A stretch of 7,805 nucleotides of DNA from Casimicrobiaceae bacterium (GCA_955652025.1 CATPAO010000263.1:1-7805); one strand, 5' to 3'; shown: positions 1 through 6,628, numbered from the stretch's first letter. The notes: generated by a model from the sequence alone, not told the origin. Translations and numbers: made by a program.

Positions 1-17
1 CGCCACGGAGACACCTC

Positions 18-572
18 ATGTCTGCCACCTCGCCTACCGGTCAGCTCGGTTTTCGGGCTCCGCCATTCGATCTTCCGGGCGTCGACGGGCGCAAACACAC
101 GCTCGAATCGGTGCGGGGCACCAACGGCGTCGTCGTGATGTTCATCTGCAATCACTGCCCCTATGTGAAAGCGGTGATAGACAAGATCGTCCGCGACGCG
201 CGCGATCTCGCGGCGCACGACATCGGCAGCATCGCGATCATGAGCAACGACCCGACGGAATATCCGGAAGACTCGTTCGACAACATGAAGGCCGTCGCCG
301 CGCGACACGGCTTCACGTTTCCATACGTCATCGACGAGACGCAGGACATCGGGCGCGCCTACGGCGCCGTCTGCACGCCAGACTTTTTCGGCTTCGATTC
401 GCGTCTGGAGCTTGCCTATCGCGGGCGCCTCGACGCGTCGGGGCGCTCGCCCGACCCGAACGCCGCGCGCGAGCTCTACGACGCGATGCTGCAGGTTGCG
501 CGCACCGGCAAAGGTCCGGCCAAGCAGACACCGTCGGTCGGATGCTCGATCAAATGGCGGCGTGAGCGCTAA
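18..572 (+). CDS. Thioredoxin-fold / peroxiredoxin-like family protein
   Basis: This 184-residue cytoplasmic protein has no signal peptide or membrane segment. It looks like the 'thioredoxin family protein' group of the AhpC/TSA superfamily. Visible marks are an N-terminal APPFDLPGVDG strand typical of peroxiredoxin-like folds, a redox motif CNHCPYVKA (Cys44 and Cys47, CxxC), a CTPDFFGFD segment (Cys119, with Pro121 in the expected cis-proline position), and a C-terminal PSVGCSIKW tail with Cys176. All of these are characteristic of this subfamily, and the length is normal. The ATG at 18 is supported by GGAG at 7-10, seven bases upstream. The expected activity is thiol-disulfide exchange or peroxide reduction, but the physiological substrate of this subgroup is not known to me. 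No terminator is visible after its TAA. It is followed by the unrelated TPR gene. Confidence 0.9.
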   Translation: MSATSPTGQLGFRAPPFDLPGVDGRKHTLESVRGTNGVVVMFICNHCPYVKAVIDKIVRDARDLAAHDIGSIAIMSNDPTEYPEDSFDNMKAVAARHGFTFPYVIDETQDIGRAYGAVCTPDFFGFDSRLELAYRGRLDASGRSPDPNAARELYDAMLQVARTGKGPAKQTPSVGCSIKWRRER

Positions 573-660
573 ATTGGTCGAAGTCTGAAGTCGTCGCGTC
601 TGGACTGACGCCTTGCATTCCTGATGAAAATCACTGACCGAACCGCTCGAGCTGCACGCC

Positions 661-1272
661 GCCGCCGACCGACACTACAACCTCGGACGTGTGCTGAGGG
701 ACCAGGGCAAGCTGCGTGAGGCGATCGATTGTTATCGCCGGGCGATTTCGATCAAACCCGATCACGTGATGGCACTCAACAACCTGGGAAACGCGCGCGT
801 CGCGCACGGCGATTCCGACGCGGCGGTCGCGAGCTACCGGAACGCGCTCGCGTTCAAGCCGGATTCCATGGAGACGCACTACAACCTCGGTGTCGCGCTG
901 CAGGCTCGAGGCGAACTGGATGACGCAATCGATTGCTACCAAAAGGCCGTTTCGCTCAAACCGGATTCTGTCGCCGCGTACTACAACCTTGGGAATGCGT
1001 ACAGTGCCCAGCGCAAATTGAACGAAGCGGTCGCAAGCTACCGCAAGGTGCTCGAGTTGAGGCCGGACTTCACCGGCGCCCTCACCAACCTGGGGAACGT
1101 GCTTCAGGCGCAAGGCAAGCCAAACGAGGCGGCCGATTGCTACGGCGAAGCAGTCGCGCTCGATCCCACCAATGCCGGGGCGTACAACAATCTCGGCAAC
1201 GTGCTCTCCGAAGGCGGGCTGAACGATGCCGCTTTGGCGAGCTATCGGCGTGCGCTGGAACTCGAGGAGACT
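661..1272 (+). repeat. Six tandem TPR units, 102-base period
   Basis: Six consecutive 34-codon units start at 661, 763, 865, 967, 1069 and 1171. Each carries the TPR pattern: N-L-G at positions 7-9 of the unit, G or its equivalent near 16, A near 21, Y at 25, A at 29 and, in the first five, P at 33 (for example HYNLG...AIDCYRRAISIKPD). The DNA is repetitive at the codon level around 'aacctcgg/aacctggg' but diverged elsewhere, so this is a protein repeat and not recent DNA duplication. The first unit begins 30 bases upstream of the first usable in-frame start codon. Confidence 0.85.
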
Positions 1273-2586
1273 CCGGAATTCAAAGCGAACTTCGTGCTGT
1301 GCGTCAGAAAAATCGATTCGATCGAGGTCGACGCCGGACTGCGACGCCTGGTGACCCGGGCCCTGGCCGAGTCATGGGCGAGGCCCAGCGATCTGGCCAA
1401 GACGAGTATCGGGCTGATTGGCGCGGATCCCGCCATTCGGGAATGTATCGACCGCGCATCGCGGCAATGGCCTACGAGGTTGGATGCACAGGCACTGTAT
1501 GGACTCACGGGCCTGACGGCATGCTCGAACGATTTCCTGCTTCAGAATTTGCTGGAAAGCGCTCAAGTCTGCGACCTCGCGCTGGAACGATTTCTGACTA
1601 TGGCCCGGCACGCGATGCTCGATGCCGCGATGGACACGGTCGCGCGAGAGGACTTGAACGACAAGATCCTCACGTTCTACTGCGCCATCGCGCGCCAATG
1701 CTTTATCAACGAGTTCGTTTTCTCCTCCACGGAGAACGAATCCAGCCGTGCGACGCGCCTGCGCGAGAGACTGGCCGCCGCGCTGCAGTCCGGAGATCCC
1801 GCTTCGGCAATGTGGATTGCGGCGGTGGCAAGCTACGTCTCGTTGTCGTCGCTGCCTTTCGCCGCAACCCTTCTGCATCGATCGTGGCCTGCGCCGGTCG
1901 TGGCTCTGTTGCGGCAACAGATCGCGGAGCCATTGGAGGAACAGCGTTGCGGCGACTCGATACGCAGACTGACCGCTGTTGACGACGCCACATCCGGCCT
2001 CGTGCAGCGACAGTACGAGGAGAACCCGTACCCGCGCTGGATTAAGCTGCCGCCCGCCCGCGAAGGGGGCTCCTTGGATGCTTATCTACGCCAACAGCTT
2101 CCTTTCGCATCGTTCCACCCCCTTGGCAAAGACGGCGACATCGACATCCTGATTGCAGGATGCGGTACCGGCCAGGAATCGATCGAAACGGCGCAGCGAT
2201 TCCCAGCGTCTCGCGTGCTTGCGGTCGACCTGAGCCTGTCGAGCCTTTGCTATGCGAAGAGGAAGACGGACGAGGCCGGCGTGGCGAGCGTCGAATATGC
2301 GCAAGGCGACATTTTGCAACTGGGGTCGATCGGCCGGACGTTCGACATGATCGCATCGGTCGGCGGTTTGCACCACCTTGCGAATCCGACGGCGGGCCTG
2401 GAGGTATTGCATTCGTTGCTTCGCCCGAGCGGACTCATGCAACTGGGTTTTTACAGTGAGCGGCGCGTCGCGACGTCGTCGCCGCAAGAGCATTCATTGC
2501 CGAGCGAGGGTATGCCTCCGCCGCACTGGATATTCGCCGCGCCCGCCAGGATCTCATCGAGGACTTTGCGCAATCCGGGCGCTTGA
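691..2586 (+). CDS. TPR domain / class I SAM-dependent methyltransferase, main open frame
   Basis: This is the long open portion of the broken gene, 631 residues from a GTG. Residues 1-194 complete six 34-residue TPR units, which are protein-interaction helices. Residues about 195-440 form a helical region without a motif I recognise. YEENPYPRW lies at bases 2014-2040. The methyltransferase core follows: motif I IAGCGTGQE (bases 2152-2178, SAM-binding glycines), the acidic strand-2 end VLAVDLS, a GDILQL segment, and FDMIASVGGLHHLANP (strand 4 region). After SERR (about base 2463) the sequence stops resembling the family and ends early, so the last core strands are missing. The GTG at 691 lies inside the first TPR helix, so it is probably not the original start. 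No ATG, GTG or TTG lies further upstream in this frame before the TGA at 625. Sampled rows have lower GC than the flanking genes. Confidence 0.75.
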   Translation: MLRDQGKLREAIDCYRRAISIKPDHVMALNNLGNARVAHGDSDAAVASYRNALAFKPDSMETHYNLGVALQARGELDDAIDCYQKAVSLKPDSVAAYYNLGNAYSAQRKLNEAVASYRKVLELRPDFTGALTNLGNVLQAQGKPNEAADCYGEAVALDPTNAGAYNNLGNVLSEGGLNDAALASYRRALELEETPEFKANFVLCVRKIDSIEVDAGLRRLVTRALAESWARPSDLAKTSIGLIGADPAIRECIDRASRQWPTRLDAQALYGLTGLTACSNDFLLQNLLESAQVCDLALERFLTMARHAMLDAAMDTVAREDLNDKILTFYCAIARQCFINEFVFSSTENESSRATRLRERLAAALQSGDPASAMWIAAVASYVSLSSLPFAATLLHRSWPAPVVALLRQQIAEPLEEQRCGDSIRRLTAVDDATSGLVQRQYEENPYPRWIKLPPAREGGSLDAYLRQQLPFASFHPLGKDGDIDILIAGCGTGQESIETAQRFPASRVLAVDLSLSSLCYAKRKTDEAGVASVEYAQGDILQLGSIGRTFDMIASVGGLHHLANPTAGLEVLHSLLRPSGLMQLGFYSERRVATSSPQEHSLPSEGMPPPHWIFAAPARISSRTLRNPGA

Positions 2587-2867
2587 CGGCAATAAGAGAT
2601 TTTTACGCGACCAGCGAATGTCGGGACTTGCTATTTCATGTTCGGGAACATCGCTTCACGCTGCTCCAAATCAAGGCGTTGCTTGGAGCCTTCGGCTTGC
2701 ACTTCATCGGATTTCTGCTGGAGCCTCGTGTCATCCACACGTATCGGACGTGTTTCCCAGACGACAAATCGGCGACGAATCTCGATCACTGGAACGATTT
2801 CGAGCGGGAATTTCCCGACACGTTCGTCGGCATGTACAGGTTTTGGGTTCAGCGGACGGCTGTTTGA
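2583..2867 (+). CDS. C-terminal fragment of the TPR-methyltransferase, out of frame with the main part
   Basis: This 94-codon open frame starts with TTG and overlaps the end of the main frame by four bases. Its sequence (TSECRDLLFHV, HRFTLLQIKALL, a GLHFIGFLLE strand, FPDD, FPDTFVGMYRFWVQ) is the conserved C-terminal domain that normally follows the methyltransferase core in this protein family. Homology-like sequence in the same frame extends upstream to about base 2463 (ARRDVVAAR, then RGYASAALDIRRARQDL), so 2583 is only the first usable start codon and not a real gene boundary. No convincing ribosome-binding site precedes it. The fragment is best read as the displaced tail of the upstream frame. 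Independent function is unlikely. Confidence 0.6.
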   Translation: MTAIRDFYATSECRDLLFHVREHRFTLLQIKALLGAFGLHFIGFLLEPRVIHTYRTCFPDDKSATNLDHWNDFEREFPDTFVGMYRFWVQRTAV

Positions 2868-2879
2868 ATCCCGGACTCG

Positions 2880-3668
2880 TCAAAGAAATCCGCGCAGTGC
2901 GTCGAGTACCGCGTCGGGCTGCTCGCTCGTCATCGAATGCCCGCATTCGGGAAGCGTGACGACGCGAACATCGATAAGCGCGCCGATCAGCGCGTGTGCG
3001 GCCTTCGGCGGCGCCATGTTGTCGCGCGCTCCAAGCAATAATAGCGTAGGCGCGCGTGCACGGGCTGCCGCGACGAGGCCGTCCGCGTAGTCGCGGCACG
3101 CGGCAAGATCGGTAAATAGCACGTTGGCGCGCGTGCGTTCGAGGAGTCGCATCGCGTTGCCCGTCATCCACACGCCGGGAAACGGATTGCCGCCGAGTTG
3201 CCGCGCCGCGCTGTACGACCAGCCGTTGATCAGCTCGTAGGCGACGTGGTCGTTGGCCTTGGCCGCCTCCAACAGCGCGTCGCTCACGGCCATCGGGACG
3301 GCAGGTCCCAGCAACACAATTTTGGAGATGCGGTCCGGAAACCGCGCCGCCGCCTCCAGAACGGCAAGCGATCCGAGCGAATGGCCGACGAGTACGGCAT
3401 CCTCCGCCTTCACGGCATCGACAAACGCGCCGATCCAATCGGCGATCCCCTCGATCGACGGCAGCGCATCGCCTTCCGACCTGCCGTGGCCGGGCAGGTC
3501 GACCGCATACACGTTGCGGCCGTGATAGGCGAAGTAGCGCGACTGCAGCGCGAAGACGCTATGATCGTTCGCCGCGCCGTGAACGAACACGACGGAGGGC
3601 CGCCCCGGCTCCGGCAGCCTCGATCCGGTGTAGGCGAAGATTTCGTCGTCGCCGACGCGCGTCCGCAT
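2880..3668 (-). CDS. Alpha/beta-fold hydrolase
   Basis: This 262-residue soluble protein is a typical single-domain alpha/beta hydrolase. The visible elements, in order, are the oxyanion strand VVFVHGAAND (residues 26-35), VDLPGHGRSEG (56-66), the nucleophile elbow VGHSLGS with Ser97, the acid strand LLLLGARDNM with Asp216, and the general base in ECGHSM with His244. The catalytic triad is therefore complete. The substrate cannot be read from the sequence. The ATG at 3668-3666 shares one base with the TAA of the upstream metY-like gene (TAATG), so the two are probably translationally coupled and co-transcribed. The same reading frame stays open upstream to 4778, but that part is a shadow of the upstream gene. 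It is too short, and has the wrong elbow (GHSLG), to be the homoserine acetyltransferase MetX. It ends 12 bases from the end of the convergent TPR-methyltransferase locus. Confidence 0.9.
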   Translation of the reverse strand: MRTRVGDDEIFAYTGSRLPEPGRPSVVFVHGAANDHSVFALQSRYFAYHGRNVYAVDLPGHGRSEGDALPSIEGIADWIGAFVDAVKAEDAVLVGHSLGSLAVLEAAARFPDRISKIVLLGPAVPMAVSDALLEAAKANDHVAYELINGWSYSAARQLGGNPFPGVWMTGNAMRLLERTRANVLFTDLAACRDYADGLVAAARARAPTLLLLGARDNMAPPKAAHALIGALIDVRVVTLPECGHSMTSEQPDAVLDALRGFL

Positions 3669-4972
3669 TACACTTTTTCGGCGGCGTGCAACGCGCGACC
3701 CAAGTCCTCGATCAGGTCGTCCGGATGCTCGAGCCCGACGGACAGCCGGATCGTGCCCTCGGCGATTCCCGCTTTCCACAAGTCGTCGGCCGACATGCGG
3801 AAGTGCGTCGTCGACGCCGGATGGATCACGAGCGATTTTGCGTCGCCCACGTTGGCGAGATGCGAAAAGAGCCGGAGCCCTTCGATGAAGCGGCGACCCT
3901 GTTCGCGCGTTCCTTTGAGGTTGAAGCTGAATACGGCGCCGCAACCGCGCGGCAGCAGCTTTTGCGCGAGTGCATGGTCGGGATGGTCCGGCAGCTCGGG
4001 ATACCCGATCGCGGCGACCAGCGGGTGCAGGCGCAGATACGCGACGATCTTGCGCGTGTTGTCGACGTGCTTCGCCATACGGAGCGGCAACGTCTCGATG
4101 CCTTGCAGGATCTGGAATGCGGTGAACGGCGCCATGCACGCGCCGAAATCGCGTGCGCCCTCGCGCCGCGCGCGGAGCAGAAACGCCGCGGTCGTGGACT
4201 CTTCGCTGAACACCATATCGTGGAAGCCCGCGTACGGCTCGGTCAGCGTCGGAAACTTGCCGCGCGCCTTCGGCGCGTCCCAGTCGAAGCCTCCGGAATC
4301 GACCAGCACGCCGCCGATCACGACACCGTGTCCGGACAGGAACTTGGTCGCCGAGTGGAATACGAGATCGGCGCCGTGGTCGAACGGACGCATCAGCCAC
4401 GGCGTGGTGAATGTCGAGTCGACAAGCAGCGGCAATCCGTGATCGTGCGCGAGCGCAGCAACGCGCGGGACGTCGAGCACATCGAGGCCCGGATTGCCGA
4501 GCGTCTCGCCGAATAAGAGGCGCGTTGCGGGGCGAATCGCGCCTCGCCATTGATCGAGATCGCGCGGATCGACGAACGTCGTCGTCACGCCGAAGCGCGG
4601 CAGCGTGTACGCGAGCAAATTGTGTGAGCCGCCATACAACGCCCGCGACGCCACGATGTGCGCGCCGGTCCCGAGCAGCGTCGCGATCGCCAGATGGAAT
4701 GCGGCCTGTCCGCTGGCCGTGGCGATCGCGCCCACGCCGCCCTCGAGCGCGGCGACGCGTTCCTCGAACACCGCGCACGTGGGATTGGAGATGCGCGAAT
4801 ACACATGCCCGGCGCGCTCCATGTTGAACAGCGCGGCCGCGTGATCGGTGTCCCGGAACACAAACGACGCGGTCTGGTAGATCGGCGTCGCCCGTGCACC
4901 GGTCGCGGGATCTGGCGCGGCGCCCGCATGCACCGACAGCGTGTCCGGGTGAAGCGTCTTCGGCTTGGTCAT
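3668..4972 (-). CDS. metY: O-acetylhomoserine sulfhydrylase-type PLP enzyme (Cys/Met metabolism family)
   Basis: This 434-residue cytoplasmic PLP-dependent enzyme belongs to the Cys/Met gamma-family (cystathionine gamma-synthase superfamily). Visible are DTLSVHAG at the N-terminus, YSRISNPT (phosphate-binding Tyr/Arg, residues 58-65), ATASGQAA, VDSTFTTPW, and the PLP-lysine motif HSATKFLSGHG with Lys210. The segment with FDWDAPKARGKFPTLTEPY matches the insertion typical of O-acetylhomoserine sulfhydrylases, and the length fits them better than the roughly 390 residues of cystathionine gamma-synthases. The predicted reaction is O-acetyl- (or O-succinyl-) homoserine plus sulfide to homocysteine, in direct-sulfhydrylation methionine synthesis. 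MetZ specificity is the main alternative. The ATG at 4972 fits the family N-terminus. The frame stays open to a TTG at 5092, but that extension looks non-family. The ribosome-binding site is weak. It is first in an operon with the alpha/beta hydrolase. Confidence 0.92.
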   Translation of the reverse strand: MTKPKTLHPDTLSVHAGAAPDPATGARATPIYQTASFVFRDTDHAAALFNMERAGHVYSRISNPTCAVFEERVAALEGGVGAIATASGQAAFHLAIATLLGTGAHIVASRALYGGSHNLLAYTLPRFGVTTTFVDPRDLDQWRGAIRPATRLLFGETLGNPGLDVLDVPRVAALAHDHGLPLLVDSTFTTPWLMRPFDHGADLVFHSATKFLSGHGVVIGGVLVDSGGFDWDAPKARGKFPTLTEPYAGFHDMVFSEESTTAAFLLRARREGARDFGACMAPFTAFQILQGIETLPLRMAKHVDNTRKIVAYLRLHPLVAAIGYPELPDHPDHALAQKLLPRGCGAVFSFNLKGTREQGRRFIEGLRLFSHLANVGDAKSLVIHPASTTHFRMSADDLWKAGIAEGTIRLSVGLEHPDDLIEDLGRALHAAEKV

Positions 4973-5094
4973 CGTTCGATCGGCGTCCGGCGGTTTCTCG
5001 GGCAATGGTAGCGGAAACCCGCGAATCGTGCGGGGAGTTGCGGCACGCGTCGAATCGCTTAGACTTGCAACTTCGTCACGATCTGGAGGCAACC
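4973..5094. promoter_or_regulatory. Divergent intergenic region between the metY-like gene and osmC
   Basis: This 122-base non-coding gap separates two genes transcribed away from each other, so it must carry promoters in both directions. For the osmC side there is a weak sigma70-like candidate: TTGCGG at 5038-5043 and TAGACT at 5060-5065, with a 16-base spacer. For the minus-strand side I see no convincing hexamer pair. No clear operator palindrome was found. Confidence 0.5.
5085..5089 (+). promoter_or_regulatory. Ribosome binding site of osmC
   Basis: A perfect GGAGG core lies five bases before the ATG at 5095. It fixes the start of osmC, although the frame remains open further upstream into the metY-like gene. 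Confidence 0.85.
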
Positions 5095-5520
5095 ATGAAA
5101 CGCAAGGCGAGCGCGCGGTGGCAAGGCACCGCGAAGGAAGGAAGCGGAACGCTGTCGACCCAGAGCGGCACGCTGAACGAGGTGCCGTATTCGTTCGTCG
5201 CGCGTTTCGGCGACGGCAAAGGGACCAATCCGGAGGAGCTGATCGCCGCCGCGCACGCCGGATGCTTCACGATGGCGCTCTCGTTCATGCTGAACAATGG
5301 CGGCTTCACCGCCGATGCGATCGACACCGAAGCCAATTTGACGATGGAGCAGGTGAACGGCAACTGGACGGTGACGGCGATTCATCTGACCACGCGCGCG
5401 CGAATTCCGAAGATCGACGCGCCGAAGTTCGCCGAAATCGCGAGCAATGCCAAGGCGAATTGCCCGATCTCGCGGCTCTTGAACGCAACGATCACGCTCG
5501 ACGCGGCGCTCGTCGCGTGA
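5095..5520 (+). CDS. osmC: OsmC/Ohr-family peroxidase (OsmC type)
   Basis: This 141-residue cytoplasmic protein is full length for OsmC. It begins MKRKASARWQG, typical of OsmC, and has the two redox cysteines in their family contexts: Cys57 in AAAHAGCFTMALS and Cys123 in NAKANCPISRLLN. The catalytic Arg/Glu pair plausibly corresponds to Arg37 (VARFGDG) and Glu47 or Glu48 (NPEELI). Members reduce organic hydroperoxides and hydrogen peroxide through the cysteine thiol, usually recycled by dihydrolipoamide or other dithiols, and are commonly induced by osmotic or oxidative stress. The start is set by GGAGG at 5085-5089. The gene is divergent from the metY-like gene, and its TGA lies 16 bases before the radical SAM start, so the two plus-strand genes are probably co-transcribed. 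The HAGCF and NCPIS contexts favour OsmC over Ohr. Confidence 0.93.
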   Translation: MKRKASARWQGTAKEGSGTLSTQSGTLNEVPYSFVARFGDGKGTNPEELIAAAHAGCFTMALSFMLNNGGFTADAIDTEANLTMEQVNGNWTVTAIHLTTRARIPKIDAPKFAEIASNAKANCPISRLLNATITLDAALVA

Positions 5521-5536
5521 TGATCCCGTCCTCGCG

Positions 5537-6628
5537 ATGATCGACCGGCCGGCGCCTCCGTCCAAAGGGCGGGGCGCCACGTTCAACCCCGCCAACCGCT
5601 TCCGCCGCGACGATCGCGAAGCGTTCGACGATGGCTGGGCCGGGCCGGCGTCGGACGAAGACGACGCGCTGCCACCGCTCAAGACGACGGTGGCGATCCA
5701 GGCCGCGCGAACGATCATCGCGCGGAACGAGTCGCCGGACATCCCGTTCACGCAGTCGATCAATCCGTATCAAGGATGCGAGCACGGCTGCATTTATTGT
5801 TACGCGCGGCCCTCGCACGCGTATCTCGATCTGTCGCCGGGCCTCGACTTCGAGACCAAGCTTTTCGCCAAGCCGAACGCGGCGGCATTGCTCCGCGCCG
5901 AGTTGGCACGGCCGGGCTACGTGTGCGATCCGATCGCGCTCGGCACCAACACCGATCCCTACCAGCCGATCGAGCGCGAGTGGAAGGTCACGCGCGCGAT
6001 CCTCGAACTCCTGGCGGCGTGCGAGCATCCGTTCTCGATCGTCACCAAGTCGGCGCTGGTCGAGCGCGATCTCGATCTGATCGCGCCGATGGCTTTGAGG
6101 GACATGGTGCGCGTCTACGTTTCGGTCACGACGCTGGACCGCGAGCTCGCGCGAAAACTCGAGCCGCGTGCGGCGTCGCCGCAGCGCCGGTTGCAGACGG
6201 TGAAGACGTTGTCGGAAGCGGGCGTGCCCGTCGGCGTGCTCGTCGCGCCCGTCATTCCCCAGTTGAACGACCACGACCTCGAGGCGATTTTGGAGGCGGC
6301 GTCGGCGAGCGGCGCGACGGACGCGGGATGGATCCTGCTACGCCTTCCGCTCGAAGTGGCGCCGCTCTTTCGCGAGTGGCTCGACACGCACTACCCGCTT
6401 CGCGCGGCGCACGTGATGAGCCTGGTCCAGCAGCTGCGCGGCGGCCGCGACAACGATCCGCGGTTCGGGTCGCGAATGCGCGGCTCGGGCGAATTCGCGT
6501 GGCTGCTCGAACGCCGATTCAATCTGGCGGCCAAGCGGCTCGGTCTCAATCGCGAGCGGGCGCCGCTCGATCGGACCCGATTCCGGCCGCCCAAAGCCAA
6601 CACGCAGCAGGCGGAGCTGTTCGAATAA
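5537..6628 (+). CDS. PA0069-family radical SAM protein (SplB-like)
   Basis: This 363-residue protein contains the radical SAM cluster motif CEHGCIYCYARPSH (Cys81, Cys85, Cys88; CxxxCxxC), which binds a [4Fe-4S] cluster and SAM. The N-terminus GRGATFNPANRF, the pre-cluster SINPYQGC, the segment LGTNTDPYQPIE and SIVTKSALVERDLDL are hallmarks of the PA0069 group, which is related to spore photoproduct lyase SplB. The C-terminus (GWAGP-type acidic stretch early, QAELFE at the end) is typical. The substrate of this family is not established, and DNA photoproduct repair should not be assumed. The ATG at 5537 has no good Shine-Dalgarno. It lies 16 bases after osmC, and translational coupling is plausible. 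The TAA at 6626-6628 runs into the A tract of the downstream terminator hairpin. Confidence 0.92.
   Translation: MIDRPAPPSKGRGATFNPANRFRRDDREAFDDGWAGPASDEDDALPPLKTTVAIQAARTIIARNESPDIPFTQSINPYQGCEHGCIYCYARPSHAYLDLSPGLDFETKLFAKPNAAALLRAELARPGYVCDPIALGTNTDPYQPIEREWKVTRAILELLAACEHPFSIVTKSALVERDLDLIAPMALRDMVRVYVSVTTLDRELARKLEPRAASPQRRLQTVKTLSEAGVPVGVLVAPVIPQLNDHDLEAILEAASASGATDAGWILLRLPLEVAPLFREWLDTHYPLRAAHVMSLVQQLRGGRDNDPRFGSRMRGSGEFAWLLERRFNLAAKRLGLNRERAPLDRTRFRPPKANTQQAELFE

Larger units (their letters stand above)
624..2867 (+). pseudogene. TPR-repeat / SAM-dependent methyltransferase fusion gene, broken by two frameshifts
   Basis: This is the whole locus as it would read if two single-base indels were repaired. 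Removing one A from the AAAA run at 627-630 joins the ATG at 624 to the TPR frame (MKSLTEPLELHAAADRHYN...). Adding one G at 2462-2463 turns SERR-VATSS into SERARRDVVAAR and joins the C-terminal frame that ends at the TGA at 2865-2867. The repaired product would be 747 residues: six TPR units, a helical linker, a YEENPYPRW motif, a Rossmann methyltransferase core and a conserved C-terminal domain. Proteins of this architecture are common in Proteobacteria, and their substrate is generally unknown. No Shine-Dalgarno is visible before 624, and the 5' end may also be truncated. Whether the breaks are genuine decay or sequence error cannot be decided here. Confidence 0.7.

Noticed and set aside
573..623. 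Possible terminator or small gene between the thioredoxin-like gene and the TPR gene
   Set aside because: No GC-rich hairpin with a T tract, no ribosome-binding site and no coherent short frame were seen in these 51 bases.
2455..2470. Programmed -1 ribosomal frameshift producing the full methyltransferase
   Set aside because: No slippery heptamer is present at the junction, and a second independent frame break exists at the 5' end of the same gene. Indels explain both more simply.
2880..3668. Homoserine O-acetyltransferase (MetX) identity for the hydrolase beside the metY-like gene
   Set aside because: It is about 100 residues too short and lacks the MetX-type elbow and lid domain. It reads as a generic alpha/beta hydrolase.
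3198..4516. Long plus-strand open frames opposite the metY-like and hydrolase genes
   Set aside because: These are high-GC antisense shadows of well-supported genes. Their translations are low-complexity, Arg/Ala-rich and unlike any family.
3669..4778. A long minus-strand open frame continuous with the alpha/beta hydrolase, suggesting a 632-residue fusion protein
   Set aside because: The upstream 370 codons are Arg-rich, without family motifs, and overlap the metY-like gene in another frame of the same strand. The hydrolase domain starts exactly at the ATG at 3668, which overlaps the metY stop.
4973..5092. Upstream extension of the metY-like gene to a TTG at 5092
   Set aside because: The extra 40 residues do not resemble the family N-terminus, and the extension would cover the whole promoter region and the osmC ribosome-binding site. 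MTKPKTLHPDTLSVHAG from 4972 fits the family.
5492..6274. A 260-codon minus-strand open frame opposite the radical SAM gene
   Set aside because: It is an Arg-rich shadow frame, and the plus strand carries a complete motif-rich protein over the same bases.
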